Shown one piece after another: positions 1-11,577 of a stretch of DNA of 64,000 nucleotides. Position numbers and translations under genes: made by a program. The first letter of the stretch is position 1; each line of letters opens with the position of its first letter. The stretch lies in assembly GCA_949128115.1 (NCBI GenBank), contig OX421961.1, forward strand, positions 102,071,863 through 102,135,862, in the 5' to 3' direction. This stretch comes from Anaspis maculata. Lineage: Eukaryota > Arthropoda > Insecta > Coleoptera > Scraptiidae. Under the pieces are notes generated by a model. That model did no database searches and was not told the DNA's origin. It saw only the letters and a list, made by a program, of their open reading frames with translations.

Positions 1-1320
1 GGAAAACTCTTGGAAAACTTGAACAATTTTGAGTGAAATCGCTTGAAAACGATCAAGAATCACTTACCCTTTGTTTGAAAAAAGTTGGTATAAATCTGTT
101 CACAAGCAAAAAAGTTAGAAATTTGCAGTTTTTCACAAGGAACCAAATTATGTAGAAAGAAAAGCGGGTGGGGCAGTCAGACGCATTGGTACATGGATGA
201 AGATGAACGATCTGAAACCGTCACCACCGAAAGATTTAGAATAATTTGCAGGAAATTGAAAATTTTGGAAATTCGAATCTTCCGGAAAAACCTCAAATCT
301 TTTCCAAATCATCTTATTGTAAAGATCGTCTGAAATTCCCGGAAAATTGAGATGAAAATTGTTGGAAAATGTTCAAGAGCCGGTTACCTCTTGTTTAAAT
401 AAAATGGTGAAAATCTGTTCACTGGATAAAAAGTTGGAAAATTTGTAGTTTTTCCAGAGATGAAAACTCGGCAACCGTGGGTCCGATTTCAAAAATTTTC
501 CCTCCAAAAATGAATTCAATCTTTTCTCCAACTTTCATTTCCAGCATGTCTGCACCTAAAATGCATATTTCGTGGGGCTCACCGCATCTCAAAGTTGGCA
601 TCGCAGTTTTTTTAAATTCACGGAATATACGAATTTCATTTTGAAAAAATTACCGTCATAAAACCGGAACTGTGCCGATTTTGAAAATAGGTCTACCTAC
701 ACGACGCCCAATCCTATATACTTTCAATATCAGTTTGACTTTTTCGAAAAAAGTTGATCGCCGAGCAGTAATGAATTTTTGAGTGGAGTCCTGCATCAAA
801 GGCGAATCGTTCTGGTCAAAATTCGGGAGAGAGGCCCTCTCGGGTGGCAAACAGCAGGGAGAAATTTTAAAAATTCATACCGCTAAACTGGAAAATGGTG
901 AAAAATTGCAACTGCAGACTTAATTTGTTCTGTTGCTCCCTGCCAAATTTGGTCCCAATCCATCGGATAGATTTTGAATAAATTAATGATGAAGTTTTGA
1001 ACTTTGACATTTTTTATTATTCGACAGATAATAGATAGGGGAATACTTTTAACTGTTCTGAATACAGTTTTTCATGAGCTTTCAAACGGTATATCGCAAG
1101 TCAAGTTCCGCAAGATATAGCTTCTGTCATTTTTTGACAGTGACTTTTCTGTTTGACAGATGACAGCCAAAAACTAATGGGCTCATCCGACGGTGAAGCC
1201 GTGTCTGTGTACCAAATTTCAAGTTGATCGGATAGACGTTGCGGCTGCTATCGTGGAAGGTTACAGAGAGACAAACATACACACAGACGGTGATTATTTC
1301 ATAGTTTTGAGGAGTTCATA
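1..1320 (-). repeat. Dispersed repeat, copy 1 (partner at about 46640-47700)
   Basis: Read on the minus strand, this stretch is colinear with the plus strand near 46750-47650. Shared words include GGCTGTCATCTGTCAAAC, AAAATCTATCCGATGGATTG, GGAGAAAAGATTGAATT and TTGAACATTTT. The match runs for more than 1 kb with indels, so this is an interspersed repeat cut by the window edge. Short ORFs in it carry a similar GEKIE peptide in both copies but are broken by stops. I recognise no transposase or reverse transcriptase and cannot name the class. Confidence 0.6.
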
Positions 1321-1323
1321 GGC

Positions 1324-1541
1324 AAATTTTGAGGGTTTAAGGACGATGAGTGAAAAATTTTTCTTTATTAACGCACAACGTTTCGTCCCTAATTTGGAGC
1401 TTTCTCGGGTGCTGGAAGTAACGTATGAAGGAATAAACTTACGTACTTCCTAGCACCCGAGGAAGCCCCAAATTAAGGGCGAAACGTTGTGCGTTAACAA
1501 AGAAAAAAATTTTACTCATCGTTCTTAAACCCTCAAAATTT
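1324..1541. repeat. Palindromic MITE-like element, TTAAGGACG ends
   Basis: Two inverted arms of about 90 bp surround a short spacer. The left arm begins TTTTGAGGGTTTAAGGACGA and the right arm ends with its near complement TCGTTCTTAAACCCTCAAAA. The arms share the words AACGCACAACGTTTCG and CCCAAATTA-type sequence. TTAA occurs at 1337-1340 and 1525-1528, as in the other TTAAGGACG elements of this window. No coding capacity. Confidence 0.7.
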
Positions 1542-1576
1542 ACTGAACCGTAATATCCAATGGGACAAAATACAAA

Positions 1577-1900
1577 CGAACAGTGATTATTCTGGAAATG
1601 GTCTTAATCGTCATATAGAGGATAAAATTCCTATAGGTGAATGCTTTGCATTTCATTTGGGATGGATACGTGGTAGGGGTGTGCTTTGAGAGTTGAAGTT
1701 TGGTATATTCACTTGTCTTAGGTGTCCAGTGAAAAAAACGAACAGTGATTATTCTGGAAATGGTCTTAATCGTCATATAGAGGATAAAATTCCTATAGGT
1801 GAATGCTTTGCATTTCATTTGGGATGGATACGTGGTAGGGGTGTGCTTTGAGAGTTGAAGTTTGGTATATTCACTTGTCTTAGGTGTCCAGTGAAAAAAA
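1577..1900 (+). repeat. Perfect-looking tandem duplication, 2 x 162 bp
   Basis: The unit starting CGAACAGTGATTATTCTGG at 1577 starts again at 1739 and runs to the same GTCCAGTGAAAAAAA word. I see no mismatch between the two units, which suggests a recent duplication or an assembly artefact. The ORF across it is just the duplicated DNA read through and is not a gene. Confidence 0.85.
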
Positions 1901-3200
1901 TGTCGGGAAAGGGGAAAAGGGTAAAGTTGTTATGAAACGGGGTGATTTTTTCTGTATAAAAAAAAACTGCTGTAATTTGACGAGAAATAAAAATCCTATA
2001 GATAGTTGAATATTTTACATTTCATGAAGGCGGGAAAGAAGAGTCTGTTTTTAGGGCTAAAATTTTTGCTAACACTGCGAGTTTTTTTTCTGGCACTGCA
2101 GCTTTAAAACTGATAGTGTGACTTTTTATTTCGCAGTGATATATTCCTGAGAAGAAGTTCAACAATGGACTTTCTAAGCCGCCGTACAAAGTACTTAGAA
2201 ATTTAGATATAGGAATCTTTCAGCTTAGTACGAAAGCTGCTGTGCCGTGGAAATCTTATTCTCAAACCCCTGAAGTTTCGATCATTATGAACTGCTTGTT
2301 TTAAAATTCATAATACCTATCTGAAGGCGCACCTGGAAAACCCTCTGGGCCGATAGCGCAATCGAATATCGCTTAAAAACTTGCTCATTTTGCATCAGGT
2401 ATAAAAATTACCTCTTTTACCTCTAACAACGTGCATATTATTAAGACTTAAGTCATGTTTATCCACCCAGAATCACTCGATCTCGCCCCTAGTCAATCTA
2501 TTTGATGCAAGGTGTCCCGGATCCATTAACGAGTTTCAAGAATACCTACCTATACCTCTCCGAGAGAGGTTTGCAAGTTCTTTTTAACTTCGCTTATGTG
2601 CGCGTTTACGAGATTGCTAATTTGAGATTTTTTATGGACCATCCATATTTTGATTGAAAATTGAAGGACGTGTTAAATGCAACATGCATACTAATTTCCT
2701 CACATTGCAGTTTAATTTCGGGTAATTCAATCAGCGCAGAATTTATTGAGGGGTGCTCCAGCGTCATGCATATTCAAGCGTATACCTATACGGCCGGGTC
2801 GTTAAATAGGAGCCGTTCACCTGTCATTTTTGTTTGGAAATCGAAAGTGATGATCGGCCGGCCTAACGGGGTCTTTATGTGGTTAATAAAGTTTTTTATG
2901 TGGGAACTTGTCTGCAAGTAGGCTTTAGTAGTTTAGTACTGAAATAAGTAGATGCACTTTATAATGACCTGTTATTCAAGTTAGTTTATAGCGCAATGCA
3001 AGAAAAAATAGGAGTAAGTGAAGTAAAATAAGTACAGTGGCGGACTTTGGAATCGGACCACTCGCACTCTTCTAAATTAAGCAGTCAAATTTGCTTTATT
3101 TGACAATGCAGTGACAATGAAACTTCTTGATTTTGTAGAGGTGGGCCGATTTTGAACTCTCTTCACCGTAATTTTTTTATACAATAATTCGAAAATAATG
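1901..3200. other. No gene seen
   Basis: AT-rich DNA without a convincing ORF, splice pattern or repeat partner that I could identify. Short ORFs here have no recognisable motif. Confidence 0.5.
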
Positions 3201-3275
3201 ACGGCCTCGTGGCGCAGGTGGTTGTGTGGCTGCCTGCAGCCGCGGGAGTCCTGAGTTCGACTCCCGGGAAAAGCT
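3201..3275 (+). repeat. tRNA-derived SINE-like unit
   Basis: The sequence has a type 2 RNA polymerase III promoter. The A box is TGGCGCAGGTGG at about 3210-3221 and the B box GAGTTCGACTC at 3253-3263, with tRNA-like spacing. A clean tRNA cloverleaf with an anticodon is not formed, so it is more likely a SINE head than a working tRNA gene. An unrelated-looking repeat (3366-3433) follows downstream. Confidence 0.55.
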
Positions 3276-3365
3276 TGGTACCTATCTGTATTGTCCACTT
3301 TGCAGTTTTTCTGTAATGTATATCAGTAAATAAAAGCAAATAACTTCTATATTGGCGAAAATCAG

Positions 3366-3433
3366 CGGCCACCAGAAGGCGCTGAACGCAGTCAAACATG
3401 GTGGCCCAAGAGGCCTTGACAAATAGGTACCCA
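3366..3433 (-). repeat. Short dispersed repeat, partner at 5644-5712
   Basis: On the minus strand this reads CCTATTTGTCAAGGCC, then TTGGGCCACCATGTTT and CAGCGC. The same words occur in the plus direction at 5644-5712. The two copies are inverted relative to each other and lie on either side of the hAT element at 4236-5274. Confidence 0.65.
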
Positions 3434-4235
3434 GCGCACAGCCCAGCGCAGTAGCCACGCAGTAGCGCAGTAGCACTCGACAGTTGACAGTACCTTCTCC
3501 AAATCATAAAAATATTGACAGTTTTGACAGTTGAAAAATAATTAAATTTTTTTGTCTTCCTTGTTTACCACATCGTCGTGAATGTGAGCGAGTGAGTGTT
3601 GTAGTTTGACTTGAATTACTGCGTTAGTATACGCCAATGGACACAATGCACAATGCAGCAGCAAAAGCCGATACGTAAGTTGGTGAAATGCTGGCCGAAA
3701 AATGCAATCTCTGAATGCTTAATTACATTGCAGCGGGTCCATTGCAGGTGTTGAGTTGTGTGAGCCCCTTGCACACAAGGTGGAAATACTAAGCCCCCAC
3801 AAGACAAGGCATAGGTACAACAGGACGCATCACGAAAATGAGCCAACAATTATCGGTTAGACCAGAAAGATAAACATTCTTTTGGAGTAATCGTACGACT
3901 CATACATTGACTGTAAAGTAAAATTTCAGTAGCTAATAAGCATTTACCGCTGTCTAGAATAATGAAAATCATAGTTTATCAATAATAATTGAGTATTCTT
4001 CAATCATGAGTTTAATCAAAGCATCATCGGTTGATATTAGGTATTGTTTCTACAATGGAAAATATTTTCATATCGATTAAGTTGTTCTAAATCTGAACTG
4101 ATGAGGCGAGTGACGGATTCTGATTTGCAGGCCAGGTATGTTCTCTCAATACCGCTGGCGTTGATCTCCAGGCTCTCCGGCTGCTCTCACTGGCTTATCG
4201 GAGATGGCTTCACGAGTTCACAACACTGTTCTAAC

Positions 4236-5274
4236 CAGTGGCGCAGCCAAGGGGGGGGGCTAGGGGGCTGTAGCCCCCCCCAGACAGACCGAAGCAATGA
4301 AAAATTTTGAACAAAATAAAAAAATTATTGTGTTTGACTGTTTTCTCTTTATCGTTTAGAAAATGGATCATTAGTCTCTCTGTGTAAGAGTTGCACTACG
4401 ATTGGATTGCGCTTTTTTTTTCAGTTGGTGCGGATAGAGAAACTCTTCCGGTTTAAGGACGGAGTTGAATTGGTAAGATAAGCGTTGCGGAATCAATCCC
4501 TGTGGGTTTATTTCTTAACAGAATCTCACCATTCAGGTTTCTTCCGAAATCTACAAGGATGCAGTGCAGTTTGGTTTGAGCGCATTGGCATTTCCAAAAT
4601 CCAAAAATCAATTATTCATCCAAAATCAAATTTTGATTTTGGAAATGCCAATGCCAAACCAAACTGCATCCTTGTAGCTTTCAAGAAAGACCTAAATGGT
4701 AAGATTCTGTCAAGGAATGAACCCACAGGGATTATTGATTCCACAACGCTTATTTTACCAATATAACTCCGTCCTTAAGCAAGTATACTCACTTACCTAT
4801 CAGGCTTATTTTGTAACTTCTCGTTCACTAACGACTCGTTAGCCAACGATTATCGTTCAGACTGCCAACTAACGACTCGTTAGCGAACGATCATCGTTCA
4901 GACTGCCACTATCGATAGATCTAACAAGAGCACGAAAAACCGTATCTCGTGAACAGCTGCGTTCGGCCGTATCGTTTGTATGTGCCGAACGATCGTGTAT
5001 GACATTTCTACGTGCGCGCAGCGCAGCTGTCAGTTTGCAAGTGTCATGACTACCATTTATTACTGTCATTTTTCCCGCAAACCTGGGGAGTACTGAATTT
5101 AATACCTACTTCAAATCAAGGTAGGTAACCTTGGTACCACAATAATTATACTCGAAAATAGGATGACCAAGGCCCTTTTTCCAGGAGAGGTAGGGGGGCT
5201 CGCCTTTGACGGAGCTCGCTTCGTTCGCGTTCGTTAGCCCCCCCCCCCATGGCTAAATCCTGGCTGCGCCACTG
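4236..5274. mobile_element. Non-autonomous hAT-type transposon, 1039 bp, with 8 bp target duplication
   Basis: The ends are inverted repeats: CAGTGGCGCAGCCA at the left and TGGCTGCGCCACTG at the right. They are immediately flanked by the identical 8 bp word GTTCTAAC at 4228-4235 and 5275-5282. An 8 bp duplication with CAGTG-type ends is the established signature of the hAT superfamily. No transposase ORF is present, so it must have been mobilised in trans. Runs of C or G follow both ends. A separate palindromic element (4453-4778) is inserted inside it. Confidence 0.85.
4453..4778. mobile_element. Palindromic TTAA-flanked MITE, copy 1 (nested in the hAT element)
   Basis: TTAAGGACGGAGT at 4453 is mirrored by ACTCCGTCCTTAA ending at 4778. 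The arms stay complementary nearly to the centre, sharing GGATGCAGT(...)TTTGG and GCATTGGCATTTCC. A second copy of the family is at 49803-50137. TTAA at both ends suggests insertion at TTAA targets, as piggyBac-type elements do, but the terminal bases are not the usual piggyBac ones, so the superfamily is left open. Confidence 0.8.
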
Positions 5275-5282
5275 GTTCTAAC

Positions 5283-6453
5283 AACTGGGCCACAGAACCT
5301 AGCCTCCAAATGGTTTTCAATTATCCATTTATGAGACATAACAAAGCACAAGAGTCTCAGTCGCAGTGAGCCCCAGTCACCCCACACACGATTAAATGAC
5401 CTGCCTCAATCACTTCTTCGCACTTTGTCGAGTCGAGAGGGGGCTGATTTGGTCACCAACATGACCATAAATATTGGGCAAATGAATCTGTATTATCGGC
5501 ATTTTCTAAAACAAAAATAAGTTAGAGATACTGCTACGAAATTCCATTCCCAACGAACCCACAGTTCTTGGCCCACTGTTACGCTTTCACTGACAGCTAT
5601 CACTGTTGACAGCTGTTGTGATGTAAATGCGCACTGCGTTTACTACCTATTTGTCAAGGCCCCTTGGGCCACCATGTTTTATTGCGTACAGCGCTACCAC
5701 GCGGAAAAGATTTTCGCCAATAGCCAAATGTGAGCCGATGAAGAGAAAAACTTTTTTTAATCAAAAATTATGAAATAATGAAAAAATCATTGCTTCCGGA
5801 TTTCTCCCCTGACGGGTTCCAGTCACTTCGTGTAGTTTTCTTGAGATCTGCAAAAAGTTTGTTGACGTTGTGGGAAAGGTGTGTTCATGTTCAAGGCGTG
5901 TGTTGTTACGGTATTGATCATGGATCATGGTATCGAGTTTTGTTTTTGAATTGACGTAGATACGGTTCTTATGAAGGCTTCAATAATTGCTTAACGGTAC
6001 GGAAGAACAGTTTTTCCACGTTCCTTATAAAATACTGTTACGAGTGGCGATTCCACGAGAGAAATCCTCAAAATAATTTTGACCTGCACAGAATATAGCC
6101 TTAACATTACAGTGTGAACTTCTACATCAAGGAATCTTGCGAACCGTGCTAGATACATGCATACATTCAACGAACAAATATGCAGAAAGTTATGGAGAAT
6201 TTTTTAGTGAAAGAAACCTTTTGATTCCTCAATTGTTATAGAAGATACAATTTTTTTTAATCGGGTTCTTTCCCGCGATTCTACACAAAGTGAAAATTAT
6301 GTGTATTGACTGCAGTGTAAATTTTGACATCAAGACAATTTGCGTCTCCTTACAGATAGATGCATACATCCAGCGAATGGAATGTGCAGCAAGAAATGAC
6401 GGATTTTTTAGTTAAAGAGTTAACTTGATTGATTCATTCTCAAGGAAGATGCG
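5283..6453. other. No gene seen; repeat fragments only
   Basis: Contains the second copy of the short repeat (5644-5712). At about 6049 there is a TGTTACGAGTGGCGATT word that matches the ends of the LTR-like arms at 50282 and 51840. No ORF with recognisable content. Confidence 0.5.
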
Positions 6454-6599
6454 ATTGCGGACCAAAAAAAAGTAGGACAGAGCCTGTCATGGAGTGTACC
6501 AAATTCGGCCTTGTGTCACAATGTAGTCACAATGACAACAGGGCGAAATCAGTACCTACACTCCGTGTCAGTATCTGTCCTACTTTTTTTGTCCTCAAT
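6454..6599. mobile_element. Small MITE with ATTGCGGAC ends
   Basis: The left end ATTGCGGACC plus AAAAAAGTAGGACAGA is mirrored at the right by TCTGTCCTACTTTTTTTGTCC and CAAT. The element is about 146 bp with inverted repeats of about 27 bp. The terminal ATTGCGG word recurs in elements at 11083 and 25955. Confidence 0.65.
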
Positions 6600-6804
6600 G
6601 GTATCTTCATTTTTATGCGGAATCTATACTTATATACTTATATGCCAATCACCAATGCCAGTGGATGCTTTACTCCACTATTGAATGAACATTGAATATT
6701 ATTTATGCACGCCAGATCTTCGGATTCTTGGGGAACCACCTATACCGACCGAAAACTGTATGATGGTGATGAGAACTTTACGCCCAAGTCCACGAAGACT
6801 TTTA

Positions 6805-7340
6805 TTAATTTAAACTTAGTTCATAATACAACCGCATAAGAATGCCGCAATCAAGAGAACCCCGCGAGGATTTTCTCATCGTGCACCACCGAGGCATGAA
6901 AGCGTCTCCTCTCCAGAAATTGGATGGGGATGGGATGAAGGAGTTACTTGATCGCGGTCGGAAAGGATCACAAGCGACGGCTGGAATGAAGCGCGCGGGG
7001 GCGGGCATGCCCTGTGAGAGCAGGACGTCGAGCTTTAATGAGTGATTTAGCGGCACAAAGCGCGTCCCCGAGGACCCCTATCAGGCGAGACCAGGCACCG
7101 CCATAGAGCGAGCGAAGCGCCACGGAACCCCCGGCTTCCGGTGTGCCACCCTCGAACGTCCGGGGGTGGTATATTCACACAAATGCGCATCACTCAGACT
7201 CCTGCGCTCCATCCTCCCTGTTCCACCTCACGAGTTACGCTATTCGCTAATCCGGCCCCTCTTGAAGGCTGCGCTGATATGCTCCATTCAATCAACTCTA
7301 CTGCTGGGATATGTATGCGTGAGGGACGGAGCTAGCTCTG
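6805..7340. other. GC-rich island without a recognisable gene
   Basis: This stretch is clearly more GC-rich than its surroundings (for example CCCCGAGGACCCC and GAGCGAGCGAAGCGCC). Overlapping ORFs of 60-84 codons occur in several frames. None has a motif I know or a persuasive start and stop. It may be a CpG-rich regulatory island, an exon of an unknown transcript or an old repeat. Confidence 0.3.
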
Positions 7341-8500
7341 GAATCTCTTGACTTTCCGGCTAAAAATTTAAAAAAAGTTCTGTGTCCGACGGCTGTGGTT
7401 TTGTAATGATACAATGTACAACATATAATTTTGCTTAGGTGTATTGAACCGAAGTCAGAGTCAAGCTTCGAATCTCCGTCAACGCAAAAAAGTGATCTTC
7501 TAAACGCCAATAAATACAAGGTGATTCAGTGACCTTGACCTTAAATAGCTGATAGAGGATGGAGGACTTCAGGAGAAGGGATTTTTTTTGTTCAAGCTCT
7601 ATTATAAGTGTATTTTTGGTTCTTCAGTTGGTGGTTATGCTACCAACTAAAGATTAAAAATTGAAATTTTAAGTGATTTCGAGGTTAACTTTGAAAAATC
7701 GTAGGGTCTTAGTTTTTTAGACTCATGGAATGAAATTTGGCACAACGGTAGTTGAATAGCAGATGAATAACTTCATGATAAAACAGTTTAGATTTAGTTG
7801 AAATACAGGGTGTGCACATTCTTTATTGGAACTTCGCAAGTTTTAAAGTACCAGAAGTTTTTTTTTCCAAATGGAATGCACTCTATTCTATTCCACTATT
7901 CGATAGATTTTTTTCTCTCTCGCCCCGTTTTTATCAGTGGTACCTACCCTACCCCTGATTTCCATAATTTCTGGAATAATAAATTCCAAGCCCTTACAGA
8001 ACTCTCTACAGTCACCTGTCAAAAGTTACAAGTTATCAAAGCCAAAACTTTGACATTCAATAACTCGAAGTAGGTACCGAACGGATTTCAACCAAATATG
8101 GTTAGCAGCAAGCTGCAAAAGTACCCACCAGATCCTTGGTGGAACATGGGCAGCTATGGTAAAAATTTAAAAAAAACGGCGAAAACAGGTGAAAAATGGC
8201 TTTGCCCTCGTTTTTTCTCCGTGTCTTTGAATCGATTGCAGATTGCACTACAACCTAGTGGACATGTATCTTACACAGTGGCCAGACGTGAATATAAGTT
8301 ATTGACTCCGAAACGTCAGACATCATGAAACATAGTTGAGATGTGAATAAAAATGTAGATTTTTTTTGGCTTCAGGACTGGTTTGTCCTATTAGCCATTA
8401 CACTAATTGAAATTAGAAGAAAATATAGGACTCAAAAACAAACGAAAATCAAATCCAGACCTGCAGAAATAAAAACGTTATATGTTGAACGACGCTTCCT
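7341..8500. other. No gene seen
   Basis: AT-rich sequence with scattered short ORFs and no motif, tandem repeat or inverted repeat that I could support. Confidence 0.4.
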
Positions 8501-8545
8501 TCAAAAATTTCACCAAAAGCAGAGTACACCTCAACTCTTCCTGAC

Positions 8546-8800
8546 TCAAGGATTTGTGACATGTTCAGTGAGAGTGGTATGCGTAAGACTCTCAGTTCTC
8601 TCAACAAGTTTTCCGTGTGTACCTACCTGGTATTTTGCACAGTTGAAAAAGAGGTAATCCAGATCACTTCGAACCAAGCAAGTGTCGCATTGGTCCGACG
8701 GAAGGACACCTATTCTATTGAGGTGAGCCGGGTAGGATCCATGCCCCAACATTGGGCATATTTTCACATCTTTGTGATTATTTCACAGATTTTGATGTAA
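8546..8800 (-). pseudogene. LINE ORF2 C-terminal remnant
   Basis: The minus-strand peptide has GHGSYPAHLNRIGVL followed by CDTC and DYLFFNC. This is the arrangement of the Cys/His tail (CX2C...H/FX..C) found after the RNase H domain of I/R1/Jockey-type LINE ORF2 proteins (T-GHG-F--YL-RFG---S--C--C, then D---F-C). The histidine of the finger appears lost and the ORF is short, so this is a decayed fragment. No reverse transcriptase domain adjoins it. Confidence 0.5.
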
Positions 8801-9250
8801 CTTGGTAGATAGGGCGATAGGGGATATCTGAGTGATGGGACGTTTGGTAAAGTATCGATCGACGCGGCCGCCTGAAATACTGCACTATTCATTGTTCAGA
8901 CGCTTTAATGTCAATTTAAAGTCTGCGCATTTCAGATTGTGAAATTCGACTGTTTAAAATTTTTAAATAGCCATTAATGGGTACTTGAAGGATATCGGCA
9001 CCCGAACTAAAAAAAATTTACACTAAATAACAATAAACAAAAACAGTAAACAGCACAAAAACTCGCAGAAATTTTGAAATCAACAATTTGTATCCGAGTG
9101 ATCGGAACGATACCCATTCAACAGAGAATGTCAAATCCAATTTTTTCTTAATATTGTAATCAGAATCACTTCCTGGTTTTTAACTAGGTCATACCATAAT
9201 ACTAGGGGATACCCTAGTATAGCCTAAAATATTGAAAAGCTGAATTGTAA

Positions 9251-9417
9251 AGGTGCGTTCAGTCAACTTATTTAGCCGCAAATTTTTGATTTTAGTCGCA
9301 AGCGCAGCGACTCCCATTGACTGTTATGAACCAGCCTCCTCAGAACAGCCAATAAGCGATGCGGCGCTTACGGCTGAAATTAAAACTTGCGGTTAAATAA
9401 GCTGACTGAACGCACCT
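9251..9417. mobile_element. MITE, 167 bp, AGGTGCGTTCAGTCA ends
   Basis: The left end AGGTGCGTTCAGTCAACTTA is mirrored at the right by TAAGCTGACTGAACGCACCT, with a GCCGCAA/TTGCGGT continuation. The inverted repeats are about 30 bp, and the flanks read TAA and AAG. No coding capacity. Confidence 0.75.
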
Positions 9418-9734
9418 AAGTATTTCGTCTCCTGCATTTCAGCATACGGTTAATGGGTAGCTAGCTCATCCTCATGGTCTTGGTCTTGGGGCCAAAACTA
9501 TATAGACAGAATCATGTCTAAATAAGGGTAACCAAAACTAAAACCATTCAATATGTGACGTTATAAATACAATATATCAAGATAAAAATAATTAAGATAT
9601 ATACTAAAGTATAGAGCGAGGTGTAGAGTCTAAATGCGTAAAATGTAAAAAAACTCCACATCAAATGATTTTTGAGATGGAAGAGTAGCTAAAATCGAGA
9701 CAACATTTCCTCTGTGAATTTCCAAACTGATCCT

Positions 9735-9805
9735 AATTACCTAACATGTTGCATTCACTAATCCAAAGAGAAAGTACGCCACTGAGCCTCACGCCCGTGA
9801 GGGCT
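9735..9805 (-). repeat. Dispersed repeat fragment, inverted partner at 17625-17695
   Basis: TTGCATTCACTAATCC, GTACGCCACTGAGCCTCA and CGCCCGTGAGG here match the reverse complement of 17625-17695, where GAGGCTCAGTAGCGCACTTC and GGATTAGTGAATGCAA are read. Repeat class unknown. Confidence 0.5.
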
Positions 9806-10776
9806 TATATACCTCTTCATTTTGAAGATATTAGCGCCCATGAGCATGTTCGCAATTGATTTTGGTCTCGCTTTTGGTTCTACTATCGGCGCGCTGAAAG
9901 TTAATGTCTGGCAATAAAAGCCGAATGTAGGTGTATATGCATAACATGTAGACAGGATTCCATTGTCTTCGTCGCACATCCTGGGATCAGGATTTGTCTT
10001 ATCCCTATAAGAGAGAGGTACTTGATTATTGAACATCCCGTTTAATGGCCCAACTCGGAGTTGATTCTTGTTCTGTTCAGCTCATGCTCAAAGATTTTGT
10101 TACATAATTTCCTAGATGATCCTTTTGTTAGCTGTTAATAAGCTCACTGGAACGTAAAAGCCCTCCGTTGCAGGGTTGCCCGAACTAGGTACCTACATCA
10201 AGATGCAATTCGTTTTGAGAAGTCATTTCTAATAATTGGGTGGGTTTATCACATTTTAAGGAGAGGACATTAGTTAGTTCGACTTTAACCGTCGATTGAT
10301 TCCCACAAGAATTGAGGGGTGAAGCTCTGTTCAAATCATGCATGTTTCCATTGCCCATTTTAAGATAACACAGAATTACCAACCCTGGGAACAAGGGATT
10401 AAGTTTTATCGAGGGAGGATCCCGCCGCCCTATTATAACTGTCACAACATGTCACTACATCCCTAATCGCGTTTCCACCCTTTGCATGTCGCGATGCGCG
10501 TTCATCTCGAATTGACGCTTTTGTAACAATTGTTTCTTTTTTTACCCAATTAGATATTTTTTTATCACGTCGCGTGCTTCTGTTAGATAAATCATAACAC
10601 ACAAGAATTATTACCAACACACATCCATGCCAAAGCGACAATTACCCATAATCATGTGGAATAACATAGGTGGAAAAAAAGTGTTCCTAACTTTCATCGC
10701 GGACTTCACTCAATTAATTGCCATTATGCAACCGTATAACAGTCGCGTTATGCAGTGAGTACCTAGTCTTGCTGTT
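9806..10776. other. No gene seen
   Basis: ORFs of 80-92 codons occur on the minus strand but have no recognised motif and no matching partner elsewhere in the window. Treated as unannotated intergenic DNA. Confidence 0.4.
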
Positions 10777-10923
10777 TATACCAGGTGATCATTTAAAAAC
10801 TATCCACCCGCAATAACTTCCGATTCCAAGTTAATACTTTTCGAGCAAAACAGGTCGATTTTTATATCAAGGGGAACATTTCTTAAACATACCTACTTTG
10901 GCGAATTTCTATCTTCAGCATCT
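10777..10923 (-). repeat. Dispersed repeat family with ATACCAGGTGATC end, copy 1
   Basis: The reverse complement of this stretch matches 14697-14840: GATAGAAATTCGCCAA, CCCCT(T/C)(G/A)ATATAAAAATCGAC, TTTTGCTCGA and GGTGGATAGTTTT. A more diverged copy lies at 44270-44425. Non-coding. Confidence 0.65.
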
Positions 10924-11082
10924 TCGCCCCCTCATGGGGTGCTCCACGGGTTTTGGGAAAGAATGAATTCAAATACTAGAGCCTTCGTAGAGCTCACATA
11001 TATTTTATTTTTTTGCGTTCATTTAGGCCCCGAAAAAAAAATGAAGAAAATCTGGCGTGACGTCACGCAAATTGAGACCCAG

Positions 11083-11209
11083 GTACGATTGCGGCCAAAT
11101 TAAAGTGGACGACAATGTCAACGAGTTGGCTTGCTGTCGTGCGACGTTCAGGCCAGAATCCTGATAAATCTGTCAACTGTCGTCCACTTTAAAAAGTCCG
11201 CAACGGTAC
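11083..11209. mobile_element. Small MITE, 127 bp, GTAC-GATTGCGG ends
   Basis: GTACGATTGCGGCC and AAAGTGGACGACA at the left are mirrored at the right by TGTCGTCCACTTT and GTCCGCAACGGTAC. The inverted repeats are about 33 bp with one indel. It shares the TTGCGGNC terminal word with the elements at 6454 and 25955. Confidence 0.7.
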
Positions 11210-11577
11210 GTTAACAGATGGCGCCAGGTAAGCAGTAGAATCCGTTGCTAGACCTGGTACGGCCTCGGTAACGCGAACGCGGTGAACTCTGCCGAGCGCG
11301 AGCGACATACAGCTGAACCAGGAGCTGAACTGAGAAAAAACCTGTGCGTCAGTTATGACGTGTTTGACTGTTTTGTGTTGAATGGACAGAGATAAACAAT
11401 ATGGGCGCAATAATTTGCTGTGGGTTTGAAAAGCACTCAAATATTTCCAACCTCCCTGGTATTTAAGAAAGAAAGAAAACTGATTCAGCCAAACTCGAAC
11501 CTTGAACCTTGGGATGTCCACAGAAAAATTCAAGAATGCCGCTAGAAGTTCTTATTTGGTCTGCCGCCCTTACCTAG

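Noticed and set aside
3163..3507. 114-codon minus-strand ORF
   Set aside because: It runs across a SINE-like unit and a dispersed repeat; not a gene.
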